Assembly (NCBI RefSeq): GCF_040681875.1
Contig: NZ_JBFAZP010000001.1
Coordinates: 186,001-250,000, forward strand
Reading direction: 5' to 3'
Length of the DNA stretch: 64,000 nucleotides
DNA from: Longispora sp040681875
Lineage (GTDB): Bacteria > Actinomycetota > Actinomycetes > Mycobacteriales > Micromonosporaceae
Shown here in pieces: positions 53,990 through 63,250 of this stretch. The first letter of the stretch is position 1, and the number at the start of each line of letters is the position of its first letter. Under the pieces are notes generated by a model. That model was not told where the DNA came from and ran no database searches. It worked only from the letters and a program-made list of their open reading frames with translations. The translations under genes and the position numbers were made by a program.

Positions 53990-55819
53990 GTGGTGGCGGT
54001 GAGGCGGCATGTCTGGGAACCGGCGGCGACGCCCGGCGGCTACGACTGCGAGGTGTGGCGGACCGGTCCGTACGGCGGCGTCCGGCGGTACCTGGCCACG
54101 CTCCTGCCCGAGCGGCCCGACCTCGTCGCCCGGCACGAGGTGGAGCTGCGCGCGGCGGTGCCGGAGGTGTTCGGCGCGCCGGAGGCCGGACCCGATCGGA
54201 TCCGGTTCCACCCGGCCCAGCGCACCCGGCAGGTGGCGTTCGGGATCGCGGAGTTCGTCGCCGCCTGGGCCGAGGGCTCGCCGGAGCCGGCGGAGGTCGG
54301 GTTCGACAATGTGGACCTGGCCGACGGGACGACCGTGGAGCTGCTGGCGGCACTGGTGCGGCGGGTCGATCCGGCGCGGCTGCGGCTGCGGTTGAGCGGC
54401 GCGGTGGTGCCGGCGGAACTGGCCGGGGCACTCGGCCTCCCCTCCGGTGACGGGCCGACCGACCCGACCGACCGCACCGGAGCCGTCCGCGCCCACGAGG
54501 CAGAGAATGGCCCCACCGCGCCGCCAGCCGTCGACGGCCCCACCGACCCCGCCGCCCTCCAGGCCGACCTGGGCCGCTGCCTGGCCGCCGGCTGGTACGA
54601 ACACGCGGCCCGCCTGGCGCTCCGGGGCCGCCAGCTCGTCCGGGCCGGGGACGACCCGGGCACCTGGTGGGCGTTCACCACCGGCCTGGGCACCGCGTAC
54701 GCCGCGCTCGACCGGGCCGCCGAGGCCCTCGCGCTCTACGCCGGGGCCCGCGCCGCCACCGACGACCCGAAGATCCTGATGTCCGCGGCGTACTCGACCG
54801 CGATGCTGCACGCGCGGTACCTGTCCCCCGACGCGCGGGATGCCACCCTGGCCCGCGAGGAGCTGCACACCGCGCTCGCGCTCGCCGCCCGGCTCGACGA
54901 CCCGCGCCAGCGCACCCTGCTCACCGTGTTCTACGGCCAGGGCCTGGCCCTGCTCGACAGCCGGTCCGGGCGGACCGACGCGGCGCTCGCCCGGATCGAC
55001 GCGGGCATCGCCGCCCTGGACCGGGAGTTCGCCCCCGACGAGCGGCCCCAGGACCGGGCCCGGCTGCTGCACAACCGGGCGCAGCTGCACGCGGCGACGG
55101 GCCGGCCCGACCGGGCGCTGGCGGACCTGGCGGCCGTCCTCGCGCGCGACCCCGACAACGCCGAGTACCACGTCGACCGGGCCGGGCTGCACCGCGACCT
55201 AGGCCGGCCGGCCGAGGCCCTCGCGGACTACACCGCCGCGATCCGGCTCGGCCCGCACCCGCCCGAGGCGTACCTGCACCGGGCCGCCCTGCGCGACGAT
55301 CCGGCGCTGGCGCTCGCCGACCTGGGGCGGGTGCTGGCGATCGACCCCGGGCACGTCGACGCGCTGGTCAACCGGGCGAACCTGCGAGTCGAGCTGGGCG
55401 ACCTCGACGGGGCCGAGACCGACGCGCGGGCCGGGCTGGCCCTGGCGCCCCGGGAGCCGCTGCTGCTGTGCACCCTGGGGCTGGTGGTATCCGAGCGCGG
55501 CGACCTGGCCGGGGCGGAACGGTTGCTCAGCCGGGCGCTGGAGCACGATCCGGACCTGGTGGCGGCGTGGACGAACCGCGCGGCCGTCCGGTTCGAGGCC
55601 GGCGAGCTGGACGCGGCGGCCGGGGACCTGGACCGGGCCGTCGGGCTGACGGACGACCCCGTGGTGCGGTACAACCGAGGACTGGCTCTTCAGGGTCTAC
55701 GCAGGTGGGCCGAGGCCGAGGCGGACTTCGCCGCCGTGCTCGCCGACCCGCGGGTGGACGGGGATTTCGGGGCCGAGGCGCGCGAACAGCTGGCCGCCTG
55801 CCGCGCCGCCGCCCCGTGA
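53990..55819 (+). CDS. TPR protein downstream of the Trp-rich peptide
   Basis: A protein of 609 residues. The first 150 residues form a compact domain with YLATLLPERPDLVARHEVELRAAVPEVF and RFHPAQRTRQVAFGIAEFVAAWAE and LADGTTVELLAALVRRVDPARLRLRLSG. After a Pro/Thr linker, about ten TPR units fill the rest (for example DRALADLAAVLARDPDNAEYHVDRAGLHRDLGRP). The N-terminal domain resembles a part of larger actinomycete TPR proteins, but I cannot name it. GTG codons at 53990, 53993 and 53999 are all possible starts. The gene is separated from the peptide gene only by the hairpin. It could be the peptide's receptor, chaperone or regulator. Confidence 0.8.
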   Translation: MVAVRRHVWEPAATPGGYDCEVWRTGPYGGVRRYLATLLPERPDLVARHEVELRAAVPEVFGAPEAGPDRIRFHPAQRTRQVAFGIAEFVAAWAEGSPEPAEVGFDNVDLADGTTVELLAALVRRVDPARLRLRLSGAVVPAELAGALGLPSGDGPTDPTDRTGAVRAHEAENGPTAPPAVDGPTDPAALQADLGRCLAAGWYEHAARLALRGRQLVRAGDDPGTWWAFTTGLGTAYAALDRAAEALALYAGARAATDDPKILMSAAYSTAMLHARYLSPDARDATLAREELHTALALAARLDDPRQRTLLTVFYGQGLALLDSRSGRTDAALARIDAGIAALDREFAPDERPQDRARLLHNRAQLHAATGRPDRALADLAAVLARDPDNAEYHVDRAGLHRDLGRPAEALADYTAAIRLGPHPPEAYLHRAALRDDPALALADLGRVLAIDPGHVDALVNRANLRVELGDLDGAETDARAGLALAPREPLLLCTLGLVVSERGDLAGAERLLSRALEHDPDLVAAWTNRAAVRFEAGELDAAAGDLDRAVGLTDDPVVRYNRGLALQGLRRWAEAEADFAAVLADPRVDGDFGAEAREQLAACRAAAP

Positions 55820-55837
55820 CCCACCCCGTCGCCCGCG

Positions 55838-56860
55838 TCAGGGCGTGAAGACCCGGGCCGCCTGCCACAGCGCCTGGAACCGGGAGATCCGGTCGGCGAC
55901 CCGTTCGGGCAACAGCACCAGCTGGGTACGCACGATGCTCGGCGGCTTGTCGTCGAACTGCGGGGTGGGCTGCACCTCGTAGCTCAGCGCGTCGTCGAAC
56001 AGGCTGAAGTCGAACAGGTCGTGCCGGGGGATGGCGATCTCGACCTTCGGGTCGAGCACCCGCACCTCGATGCCGAAGTCGTGCTGCACCCGGAACACGG
56101 CCTCCAGGTGCGCCCCGCTGTTGGTCTCCGGCCGCCCGACGAGGACGAACAGCCGGCGGACCCGCACGCCCCGCGCGACGGCCCCGCGCTGCGCCTTCAG
56201 GTACCGGTGCCCGAGTTCGCTCTCCCACAGCCCGCCCGCGACGTCCACGCCGGTGATGCTGATCGCGTCGATGCTCCGCCGAGCGTTGCGGGCGAGGCCG
56301 AGCATCCAGTCCCGGTCCTCGCCGTCGTAGATCACCTCCCGGCCGCTGCCCAGGTCCTTGAGGAAGTCGGAGAACCGGGTGATCTCGGTCTGCGCGAAGC
56401 CCTTGACCAGGTCGGGCAGGTCGGGTTCGAGCTGGGTCGCGTTCAGGACGAGCTGGGTGACCGCGTCGGTGCGCAGGTGCGAGGCGTCGACCCGGCCGAA
56501 CAGCCGGGTGGCCTCGTTGATCTGGCCGAACCGCCTCTCGATCAGCGCCTCGACGCGTTCGGCGTGCCGGGCCTGGGACCGCTGCACCGTCGAGCCGTGC
56601 TCGCGCAGCGTGGCCGTCACGGCGTCGGCGTGCTCGGCGTGCACGGACTGCACGGTGCGCAGCCGGTTGTCGAAGTCGATGAGGAACTGCACGACGAGGG
56701 TCACGCCGCCGATGAACACCGACAGGGTGACGCCCCAGATCTCGGGCTGCTTCGTGAGGTGGGTCAGCAGGTACGCGACGCCGCCGATCAGGAGGGTGAG
56801 GACGATCTTCCGCAGGACCTTCAGGCGGGTGTCGGACAGCAGGAACTTGAAGAACTTCAC
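55838..56860 (-). CDS. Membrane protein with coiled coil and C-terminal PLD/DUF6879-like domain
   Basis: A 340-residue protein. Two membrane helices near residues 17-55 (IVLTLLIGGVAYLLTHL, IWGVTLSVFIGGVTLVVQFLI) are followed by a coiled-coil stretch to about 120. A globular domain then has DRDWMLGLARNARRSIDAISITGVDVAGGLWESELGHRYLKAQ, VARGVRVRRLFVL and a FDDALSYEV end. The last part resembles non-catalytic phospholipase D-like or DUF6879 folds, in which GVRVRRL is a recurring strand; no HKD motif is present. The GTG at 56860 overlaps the stop of the SCO2521-like gene. The two genes form an operon facing the TPR gene. Confidence 0.75.
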   Translation of the reverse strand: MKFFKFLLSDTRLKVLRKIVLTLLIGGVAYLLTHLTKQPEIWGVTLSVFIGGVTLVVQFLIDFDNRLRTVQSVHAEHADAVTATLREHGSTVQRSQARHAERVEALIERRFGQINEATRLFGRVDASHLRTDAVTQLVLNATQLEPDLPDLVKGFAQTEITRFSDFLKDLGSGREVIYDGEDRDWMLGLARNARRSIDAISITGVDVAGGLWESELGHRYLKAQRGAVARGVRVRRLFVLVGRPETNSGAHLEAVFRVQHDFGIEVRVLDPKVEIAIPRHDLFDFSLFDDALSYEVQPTPQFDDKPPSIVRTQLVLLPERVADRISRFQALWQAARVFTP

Positions 56861-57804
56861 GACGCCGCCACCGCCTCCCGGGCCAGCAGGGTGACCGTGG
56901 CCATCGCCAACTGGTCGCGGACCCGGCTGACCGAGGTGTGCCACTGCCGACTCAGGCCCGGCCGCCGTTCCAGGACCTCCCACACGTCGAGCACCCGGTC
57001 GTCGAGCCGGGCGGCGGGCATCCACAGGTGCAGCAGCGTGTCGACGGCGGGGCGCAGCCGGCCCAGGGTGCGGGCCCAGGAGCCGCCGCCGATGTCGGCC
57101 CGTTCGATGAGGCCGAGCAGGGTGCTCAACAGCCAGTCGTGCAGGGCCAGGTCCTCGCACAGCTCGACGACGGCGGGGATCTCCTCGGGCGTACCGGTCA
57201 GCCGCAGCGTGCGCAGGTCGCCCTTCTCCAGGGTGAGGTCGAGGTGCCGGCCCCCGTCGGCGCCCGGCGGGACCAGGGCCCACCGCAGCCGGGTACGCGG
57301 CGTGGTGAACGGCCGGACCGCGTCCAGCAGCGGCGAGAGCTGGATGTCGTCCATCAGAGCGGTGGCGATCGCGCCCAGGTCGAGGGTCTCGGGGGCCCGG
57401 GCCGGAGACAGGAAACCGAGGACGAGGTCCTCGGCGGCCCATGCTCCCCGGTGTTCGAGGACGCCGGGTTTCGTCAGGTAGTGCGACCACGGCAGTCGGC
57501 GGCGGCCGGTGGCGGCGGCGGGTTCGATGACGGCCCGGGTGGACGCCTGGAGCACGTGGCCGCCGGTGATCAGTGCCCGGGAGACCGTCGTGCCGGCGCC
57601 GGGGGCCCGTCTGCCGGACCGGGTGGCCAGCGGGCAGTCCACCCCGGTGAGCACGTCCGGGGACACCGCGTGCGCGATCGGCCGGGCGGAGCGGCGGACC
57701 CGTTCGCCGGGCACGATGGCCAGCACCCGGGAGACGTCGTCCGGCGGCAGGCCGGTGGAGTGTTGCAGGAGTCCGGTGTGCACCTCTCCCACGGTCAGAA
57801 CCAC
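56857..57804 (-). CDS. SCO2521 family protein
   Basis: A 315-residue soluble protein that starts VLTVGEVHTGLLQHSTGLPPDDVSRVLAIVPGERVRRSARPIAHAVSP, which agrees with the SCO2521 family as I remember it. LPWSHYLTKPGVLE occurs in the middle. A strong GAGGAGG site precedes the GTG at 57804. It has no recognised catalytic motif. Its presence completes the SCO2521-SCO2525 set, though here on the strand opposite to SCO2522-SCO2525 and separated from them by the peptide/TPR pair. It overlaps the next membrane protein gene by four bases. The region 57805-57968 is a shared divergent promoter area. Confidence 0.8.
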   Translation of the reverse strand: MVLTVGEVHTGLLQHSTGLPPDDVSRVLAIVPGERVRRSARPIAHAVSPDVLTGVDCPLATRSGRRAPGAGTTVSRALITGGHVLQASTRAVIEPAAATGRRRLPWSHYLTKPGVLEHRGAWAAEDLVLGFLSPARAPETLDLGAIATALMDDIQLSPLLDAVRPFTTPRTRLRWALVPPGADGGRHLDLTLEKGDLRTLRLTGTPEEIPAVVELCEDLALHDWLLSTLLGLIERADIGGGSWARTLGRLRPAVDTLLHLWMPAARLDDRVLDVWEVLERRPGLSRQWHTSVSRVRDQLAMATVTLLAREAVAAS

Positions 57805-57968
57805 GGAACCTCCTCGTTGTGCGCGCGTTGGTGGACGCTATCGCAACGGCCCGTGCAAATGGGGCGACCCTTGGTTACTCCCACTGTAGACAGTGCCCGC
57901 ACCCATTCCATCGACCGACGTCAGAATGAGGAGGCCCGCCACGGTCGGAAACCCGCTAGTGTCGGGGT

Positions 57969-58928
57969 GTGCGCAATCCTCGGGCGATCGTCGTCGGGGC
58001 GGGTGTCTCCGGCCTGACGACAGCGGTGTGCCTGGCGGAGGCCGGCTGGTCCGTCCGCGTGCTCGCCCGCGACACGCCGATGGCCACCTCCTCGGCGTCC
58101 GCCGGGGCGATGTGGGGCCCCTACCTGGTGTCCGACCCCCGGGTCGAGCCGTGGAGCCTGGAGTCCCTGCACGTGCTGGAGGAGCTGGCCGCCGACCCGT
58201 CCACCGGCGTGGCGATGGTGACCGGCGTGGAGGCCTCCCGGTCCCCGATCACCCCGCCCGGCTGGACCGCGAAGGTGCGCGACTTCGCCCGGTGCGCCCC
58301 CGGGGACCTGCCGGACGGCTTCGTCAGCGGCTGGCGGTCCACGATCCCGGTGATCGACATGACGGCGTACCTGGGGTTCCTCTGCCGGCGGCTGGAACGG
58401 GCGGAGGTCGACATCGAGGAGTACGCGGTGCGCTCGTTCGACGATCCGGCCCTCGACGCCCCGGTGATCGTCAACTGCTCCGCGATCGGCGCGCGCGACC
58501 TCGTACCGGACGAGCGGCTGGTGCCGATCCAGGGCCAGCTGGTGGTGGTCGACAACCCGGGGATCCACGAGTTCTTCGCCGACCACGACGACGACCCCAC
58601 CCTGATGGCGTACATCCTGCCGCAGGGCGACCGGGTGGTGCTGGGCGGCAGCGCGGACCGCGGCCGGTCGGACCTGCGGGTGGACCCCGACGTGGGCGCG
58701 GGCATCCTGGCCCGGTGCATCGCGATCGACCCCCGGCTGGCCGGCGCCAGGGTGCTGGGCCACCGGGTGGGGCTGCGGCCGAACCGGGACCGGATCCGGC
58801 TGGACGCGGCCCCGCTGGGCTCCCGCCGGCTGATCCACAACTACGGGCACGGCGGGTCGGGCGTGAGCCTGTCGTGGGGCTGCGCCCGCGAGGTCCTGGC
58901 CCTGGCGGACGCCGACACCCTCCCCTGA
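57969..58928 (+). CDS. D-amino-acid oxidase-like FAD enzyme
   Basis: A 319-residue flavoenzyme. The dinucleotide site is VVGAGVSGLTTAVCLAEAG near the start (residues 7-20), followed by TSSASAGAMWGP, which binds FAD in the DAAO family. The C-terminal end has YGHGGSGVSLSWGCA, the second FAD/substrate motif, and PNRDRIRLD. The family oxidises neutral D-amino acids to keto acids with hydrogen peroxide. The start is a GTG. It is convergent with the aminotransferase-like gene and 28 bp from it, so the two are not an operon. Confidence 0.92.
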   Translation: MRNPRAIVVGAGVSGLTTAVCLAEAGWSVRVLARDTPMATSSASAGAMWGPYLVSDPRVEPWSLESLHVLEELAADPSTGVAMVTGVEASRSPITPPGWTAKVRDFARCAPGDLPDGFVSGWRSTIPVIDMTAYLGFLCRRLERAEVDIEEYAVRSFDDPALDAPVIVNCSAIGARDLVPDERLVPIQGQLVVVDNPGIHEFFADHDDDPTLMAYILPQGDRVVLGGSADRGRSDLRVDPDVGAGILARCIAIDPRLAGARVLGHRVGLRPNRDRIRLDAAPLGSRRLIHNYGHGGSGVSLSWGCAREVLALADADTLP

Positions 58929-58956
58929 CCACGGACCGCGCGACCCCGGCGCGGGC

Positions 58957-60633
58957 TCAGCGGTGCACGCTCTCCTCGGTCAGCTCGAACCAGCACAGCC
59001 GCGCGAACGCCGGCGAGACCGTACTGACCGGCCCGGCCGGCCCCGGCTCCGGCAGCGCGTCGAACAACCCGCGCGCGAACTCCAGGTACCCGTCGAGGTC
59101 CCGCTCGGAGGCTTTCTCGTGCCGGCGCGGGTACCGCAGCGCGCCGTCGGCCCCGTAGTGCAGGTCCGTGAGTCGCAGCGGGGGTTCGCCGGTGGTCGCG
59201 CGGTGCCGCCACCGCCCGGTGTCCGGGTCGAAACTGTAGGCGGGCAGCAGCTTCCAGCCGTGCCGGGCGACCAGGGTCACCGCCCCGACCAGGTAGTCGA
59301 ACACCGTCTCGGACAGGAAGTAGTTGAAGCCGATCCGGACCCAGCCGGGCTTGATCCCGTCGTGGCCGGCGAAGACCTGCTTCTGGAGGAGCCGGTCCTG
59401 GCGCCGGTCGATGCCGAGCAGCCGGTGCCCGTAGGGTCCCGCGCACGCGCAGCCGCCCCGGGTCTGGATCCCGAACAGGTCGTTGAGGACGGCGACCACG
59501 AAGTTGTGGTGCAGGTACCGGCCGCCGGGGCGGTGCAGCCGGAACGACACGATCGACAGCCGCTCGGCGTCGAGGTTGCCGAGCAGTTCGAGGGTGGGTT
59601 CCGTCCGCCAGGCAGCGATGGCCCGGCCGATGAAGGCGTCCTCGCGGGCCCTGATCAGGGGCACGCCCACGGCCTGTTTGAGTCCGAAGACCAGGCCGGC
59701 GCGGATCGACTCCACGATGGCCGGGGTGCCGCCCTCCTCCCGGTGCACCGGGTCGGCCAGGTAGTGGTGGCCGTGCTCGGTGACGTAGTCGACGGTGCCG
59801 CCGCCCGGGACCGAGGGCACCCGGTTGGCGAGCAGTTCGCGGCGCACGGCCAGCACGCCGGGGGTGCCGGGGCCGCCGGGGAACTTGTGCGGGCTGAGGA
59901 ACACCGCGTCCTTGTACGAGCCGCCGGGCCCGTTCATCTCGATCTCCGCGTACGGGCCGGCCGCCGCGAAGTCCCAGAACGACAGCGCCCCGTACCCGTG
60001 CAGCAGGTCCGCCACCGCTTCCGTGTCGGTGAGGATGCCGGTGACGTTCGAGGCGGCGGAGAAGGAGCCGATCCGCAGTGGCCGGTCGCGGTGCGCGGCC
60101 AGTTCCCGTTCCAGGGCGGCGAGGCTGACGTGCCCGTCGGCGTCCTCGGGGATGGGCACCACCTCGGCGATCGACTCGCGCCACGGCAGCTCGTTGGAAT
60201 GGTGCTCGTAGGGGCCTACGAACACCACCGGCCGCAGGTGGCGGTGCACGGACCGGGCGAGGTGGAACCGGTCCTCCAGGACCGAGGGCACCCGCAGTCC
60301 GAGGATGGTGATCAGCTTGTCGATCGCCCCGGTCGCCCCGGAACCGGCGAAGATCACGGCCGTGTGTTCGTCGCCGCCGATCGCGCGGGCGATGATCTGG
60401 CGGGCGTCCTCGCGGAACCGGGTGGTCTGCAGGCCGGTACCCGACGACTCGGTGTGGGTGTTGCCGTAGTGCGGCAGGACCTCGCGCCGGATGAAGTCCT
60501 CGATGAAGCTCAGCGCCCGACCGGAGGCGGTGTAGTCGGCGTAGGTGATCCGCCGCGGACCGTACGGCCCCCGGATCACCTCGTCGTCGCCGATCACCGA
60601 TTCGCGGATCCTGGCCAGGAGCGGATTTTCCAT
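58957..60633 (-). CDS. Class V aminotransferase/cysteine desulfurase-like PLP enzyme
   Basis: A 558-residue PLP-fold enzyme. VIFAGSGATGAIDKL binds phosphate, FWDFAAAGPYAEIEM holds the pyridine aspartate, and Lys near residue 249 in LSPHKFPGGPGTPG should form the Schiff base. THTESSGTG and GGCACAGPYGHRLLG occur in the late part, with the CACAG segment at the place of the cysteine desulfurase loop. It is longer than IscS or SufS (about 400) by a C-terminal extension. It may act as a desulfurase or a lyase on an unknown substrate. It begins at an ATG after a GGGGG run. Confidence 0.88.
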   Translation of the reverse strand: MENPLLARIRESVIGDDEVIRGPYGPRRITYADYTASGRALSFIEDFIRREVLPHYGNTHTESSGTGLQTTRFREDARQIIARAIGGDEHTAVIFAGSGATGAIDKLITILGLRVPSVLEDRFHLARSVHRHLRPVVFVGPYEHHSNELPWRESIAEVVPIPEDADGHVSLAALERELAAHRDRPLRIGSFSAASNVTGILTDTEAVADLLHGYGALSFWDFAAAGPYAEIEMNGPGGSYKDAVFLSPHKFPGGPGTPGVLAVRRELLANRVPSVPGGGTVDYVTEHGHHYLADPVHREEGGTPAIVESIRAGLVFGLKQAVGVPLIRAREDAFIGRAIAAWRTEPTLELLGNLDAERLSIVSFRLHRPGGRYLHHNFVVAVLNDLFGIQTRGGCACAGPYGHRLLGIDRRQDRLLQKQVFAGHDGIKPGWVRIGFNYFLSETVFDYLVGAVTLVARHGWKLLPAYSFDPDTGRWRHRATTGEPPLRLTDLHYGADGALRYPRRHEKASERDLDGYLEFARGLFDALPEPGPAGPVSTVSPAFARLCWFELTEESVHR

Positions 60634-60797
60634 GTTGCCCCCGAAATACCGAATTCACCCCGATTCTAGGCGCGGCCCCACCCTTCCCGAAGGCTCTCGG
60701 CGGGCGGCGAGCAATTCCCGAACCTTCGACGGGTACCGGAGCGCCAGGGCCGGGCCCTGCCCCCGGCGGGATCCGGCGCGCGCCGGCCGGTCTCCGG

Positions 60798-61526
60798 TCA
60801 GATCCGGGTCAGGTCGCTGCTGCCCCGGTCGTCGGCGAGCCGCAGCCCGTTGCCCGAGCAGTCGAACGTCTCGGTGAGGTCCGGCAGCTTGTCCGGCCCC
60901 GAGCCCTGGTCCACGTCGTCCCTGTAGACGGTGGTGACCAGGGAACTCGATCCGGGCGTCAGGGACAGCTTGCCGTCGACCACCCGCCAGTGGAACGTGC
61001 TCGAACCGACGGTGCGGTACTTCACGGAGTGTCCGGCGTCCCACCCCGCGTACCAGACCCCGGTCGCGGGCATGGTCATCGTGCCCGTCCCCCCGGGGTC
61101 GAAGGTCATCTTGTACCCCTCGCTGACCAGGTTGACGGTCGTGTTCCCGTCGCGCGGTCGCCCGTCGAGGCGTTGGAGTTTCCAGGTGCCGGGGACGCAG
61201 GGCCCGCCGACCAGGGGCCGGTCGACGGGGGCCCCGGGGCTCGGTGCGGCCAGGGCCGGCGGGGGCACGGGGGACAGCGTCGGCGGCGCGGCACCGGTTC
61301 CGCCGGTCGGGGCGGACGGGGCGGGCGACGGCGACCCGGTGGGCGCGGAAGGGGTGGCCGGGGTGGAGGCCCGCCGCCCGTCGCCCGGGGCCGAGGACGA
61401 CGACGTGGTGTACAGGCTGGTCCAGACGACCCCCAGGACGCCGCACACCGCCGTCACGGTCGCGGCCACGATCACCGACCGGGCGTTGATCCTCGCCACC
61501 TGCCGGGCCTCGCTCGGTTCCGCCAT
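60798..61526 (-). CDS. Membrane-anchored protein with Pro-rich stalk, unknown function
   Basis: A 242-residue protein with one membrane helix near residues 15-38 (RSVIVAATVTAVCGVLGVVWTSLY), then a Pro/Ala/Ser/Thr-rich stalk and a beta-rich extracytoplasmic domain of about 130 residues. That domain starts CVPGTWKLQRLD and has MTFDPGGTGTMTM and TETFDCSGNGLRL, with two Cys that may pair. The domain looks like a lipocalin-like or META-like barrel, but I am not sure of the family. The ATG at 61526 begins MAEPSEA; an in-frame earlier ATG adds four residues. Bases 60656-60797 hold no gene. Confidence 0.72.
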   Translation of the reverse strand: MAEPSEARQVARINARSVIVAATVTAVCGVLGVVWTSLYTTSSSSAPGDGRRASTPATPSAPTGSPSPAPSAPTGGTGAAPPTLSPVPPPALAAPSPGAPVDRPLVGGPCVPGTWKLQRLDGRPRDGNTTVNLVSEGYKMTFDPGGTGTMTMPATGVWYAGWDAGHSVKYRTVGSSTFHWRVVDGKLSLTPGSSSLVTTVYRDDVDQGSGPDKLPDLTETFDCSGNGLRLADDRGSSDLTRI

Positions 61527-61985
61527 GCACGACTCCACCGTGATCGACTGTCGGGGGACGGCGGCGCTCGGGCCGCTCGGTTCTCCATCACAGCAGACGG
61601 TCGCGCGCGCTGCCGGCTCGTGTCACAAGACGGACACCCGGGCAGGGAACGCCCAGGCGCGGCGGGTGGATGGCGGCGGGGACGGTGCGCTGCAGCCGCA
61701 CCCGTCCTTGTCCCCGCCACCACTCGGTGTCGGGCTGGCTGCCCATCCACCACCCGGGCCCCCGCCCGGTACATCCCTATCTTCGCTGCCCGGTATGTCA
61801 TGGTTGGGCGGCAAGTCGGGAAAATGTCAGATCGATCGGGCCGCGCCCGTGGCGCACCGCGTCCGTCGTCCGCTCTGGATAACGACACGTTCCCGGAAGT
61901 TGTCACGCCCTCGGCGCGACGGAAGTGCGGCACCAGGCCGACGCGGTCCGGGGCGGCGGACCCGGGCGCCTGGCCGGGCGACGCC
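61527..61985. other. Gene-free stretch of about 460 bp
   Basis: It lies between the membrane-anchored unknown and the ARMT1-like gene, both on the minus strand. Short open frames on both strands lack ribosome binding sites or family motifs. I see no hairpin, repeat or promoter worth a separate entry. Confidence 0.5.
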
Positions 61986-62610
61986 CTACAGGCCCGCGAC
62001 CTGCAACAATCCGTGCACGCCGCTGACCCGCCAGTCCTCACCGGACGCGTCCAGGGCCGCGAGCGTCCCCGGCGCCAGACCCACGACAACCTCACATTTG
62101 AGGGTACGCAGCGCCGCCACCGGCCCCGGGAAGTAGCCGACCACGTCCGCGAACGGCGTCAGCGCGGGCCAGTGCGCGTCCCCGACGAGCCGGCGGTAGT
62201 TCAGGTCGCCCTTGAACACGGTCAGGCTCGCCGCCGCCCACTCGGCGACCAGGTCCCCGGGCGCGTCGCGGTACCAGCCGGGCGCCCGGTAGTAGTCGTG
62301 GGTCCGCAGTGTCCACCGGCCCTCGGCGGCGGCCCGCAGCAACCGGCCGCGCGGCCCCTCCCCCAGCACCGCCAGGCACTCGGCGACATCGGAGGCCAGG
62401 GCGTCGGACACGAAGTACGGGTACGGCTTCACGTGCAGCGCCACCCGCTCGCTCCGGCCCGTGGCCAGCAGGTGGTCGACGAGCGCCAGGTCCGCGAGCA
62501 GTTCGGCGCCCGCGTTGTCGGCGACCAGGCACAGGGAGGCGCCGAGTCCGGCGTCCAGCGCGGCGCACAACGCCGGGGAGTCGTCCACGACGAGCGAGCC
62601 GACGTCGGCC

Positions 62611-62634
62611 GGGCCGCCGGGCCGCCGGGCCGCC
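62611..62634. repeat. Three tandem copies of an 8-bp repeat inside the ARMT1-like gene
   Basis: GGGCCGCC is repeated three times without interruption. Because 8 is not a multiple of 3, gain or loss of one unit changes the reading frame, as at phase-variable loci. Confidence 0.85.
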
Positions 62635-63190
62635 CGATCCGGAAACTCAGGTCGGCCCGGTTGCCCCACACGGCGGCGACCAGCAGCTCCCGCAGCCCGC
62701 CGACCGGTTCCGTGGCCGGGCCCCGCCCGGTCCCGCCCGCGCCGGGACGGTCAGCCGCCGCACCCGGGGTGGTCCGCTCCCCCGGCGCTCCCGCGGCCGT
62801 CGCGTCCCGGGCCTCGGCCGACTTCAGGTACGCGAACGGGTCCACGCCCCGCCACGGCCCCGGCGCGAAGTACCCGACGGCGTCGAGGAGCCGGCGGTAG
62901 AAGTAGCTCTCGGCGAACAGGAACGGCACGTCGAACCAGGAGCGGCCGAAGTACCCGGCGCCCCAGGTCTCCCACCGGTCGGCGTCGGCCGCGTCGGCGG
63001 GCAGCCGCCCGATCACCCCGGTAAGCGTCTCGGCGACCAGCGCGTCGAGCGCCCGCCGGGGCCCGGGCCCGTAGGGATGGGCGTCCCGCACGCCGGCGAC
63101 CAGTTTCGGGTGCCGGTCGTGCAGGACGCTCCACGGGAACGACCCGACCACGGCCGGGGTGACCACGGCGGGTACCGCGCCGGCCCCGCC

Positions 63191-63250
63191 GGAGGCCCCG
63201 GTGGGATCCGCGGGCCGGGCGGAGACCCCGGTGGGATCCGCGGGCCCGGC
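63191..63250. repeat. 30-bp tandem repeat in the 5' end of the ARMT1-like gene
   Basis: Two nearly exact 30-bp units start at 63191 and 63221, and a third partial unit starts at 63251. Each contains GTGGGATCCGCGGGC. In frame they code for repeats of SARPADPTG type at the N-terminus, outside the conserved domain. Confidence 0.75.

Noticed and set aside
61623..61985. Short open frames on both strands upstream of the membrane-anchored unknown
   Set aside because: Pro/Gly/Arg-rich translation typical of noncoding GC-rich DNA; no start signals.
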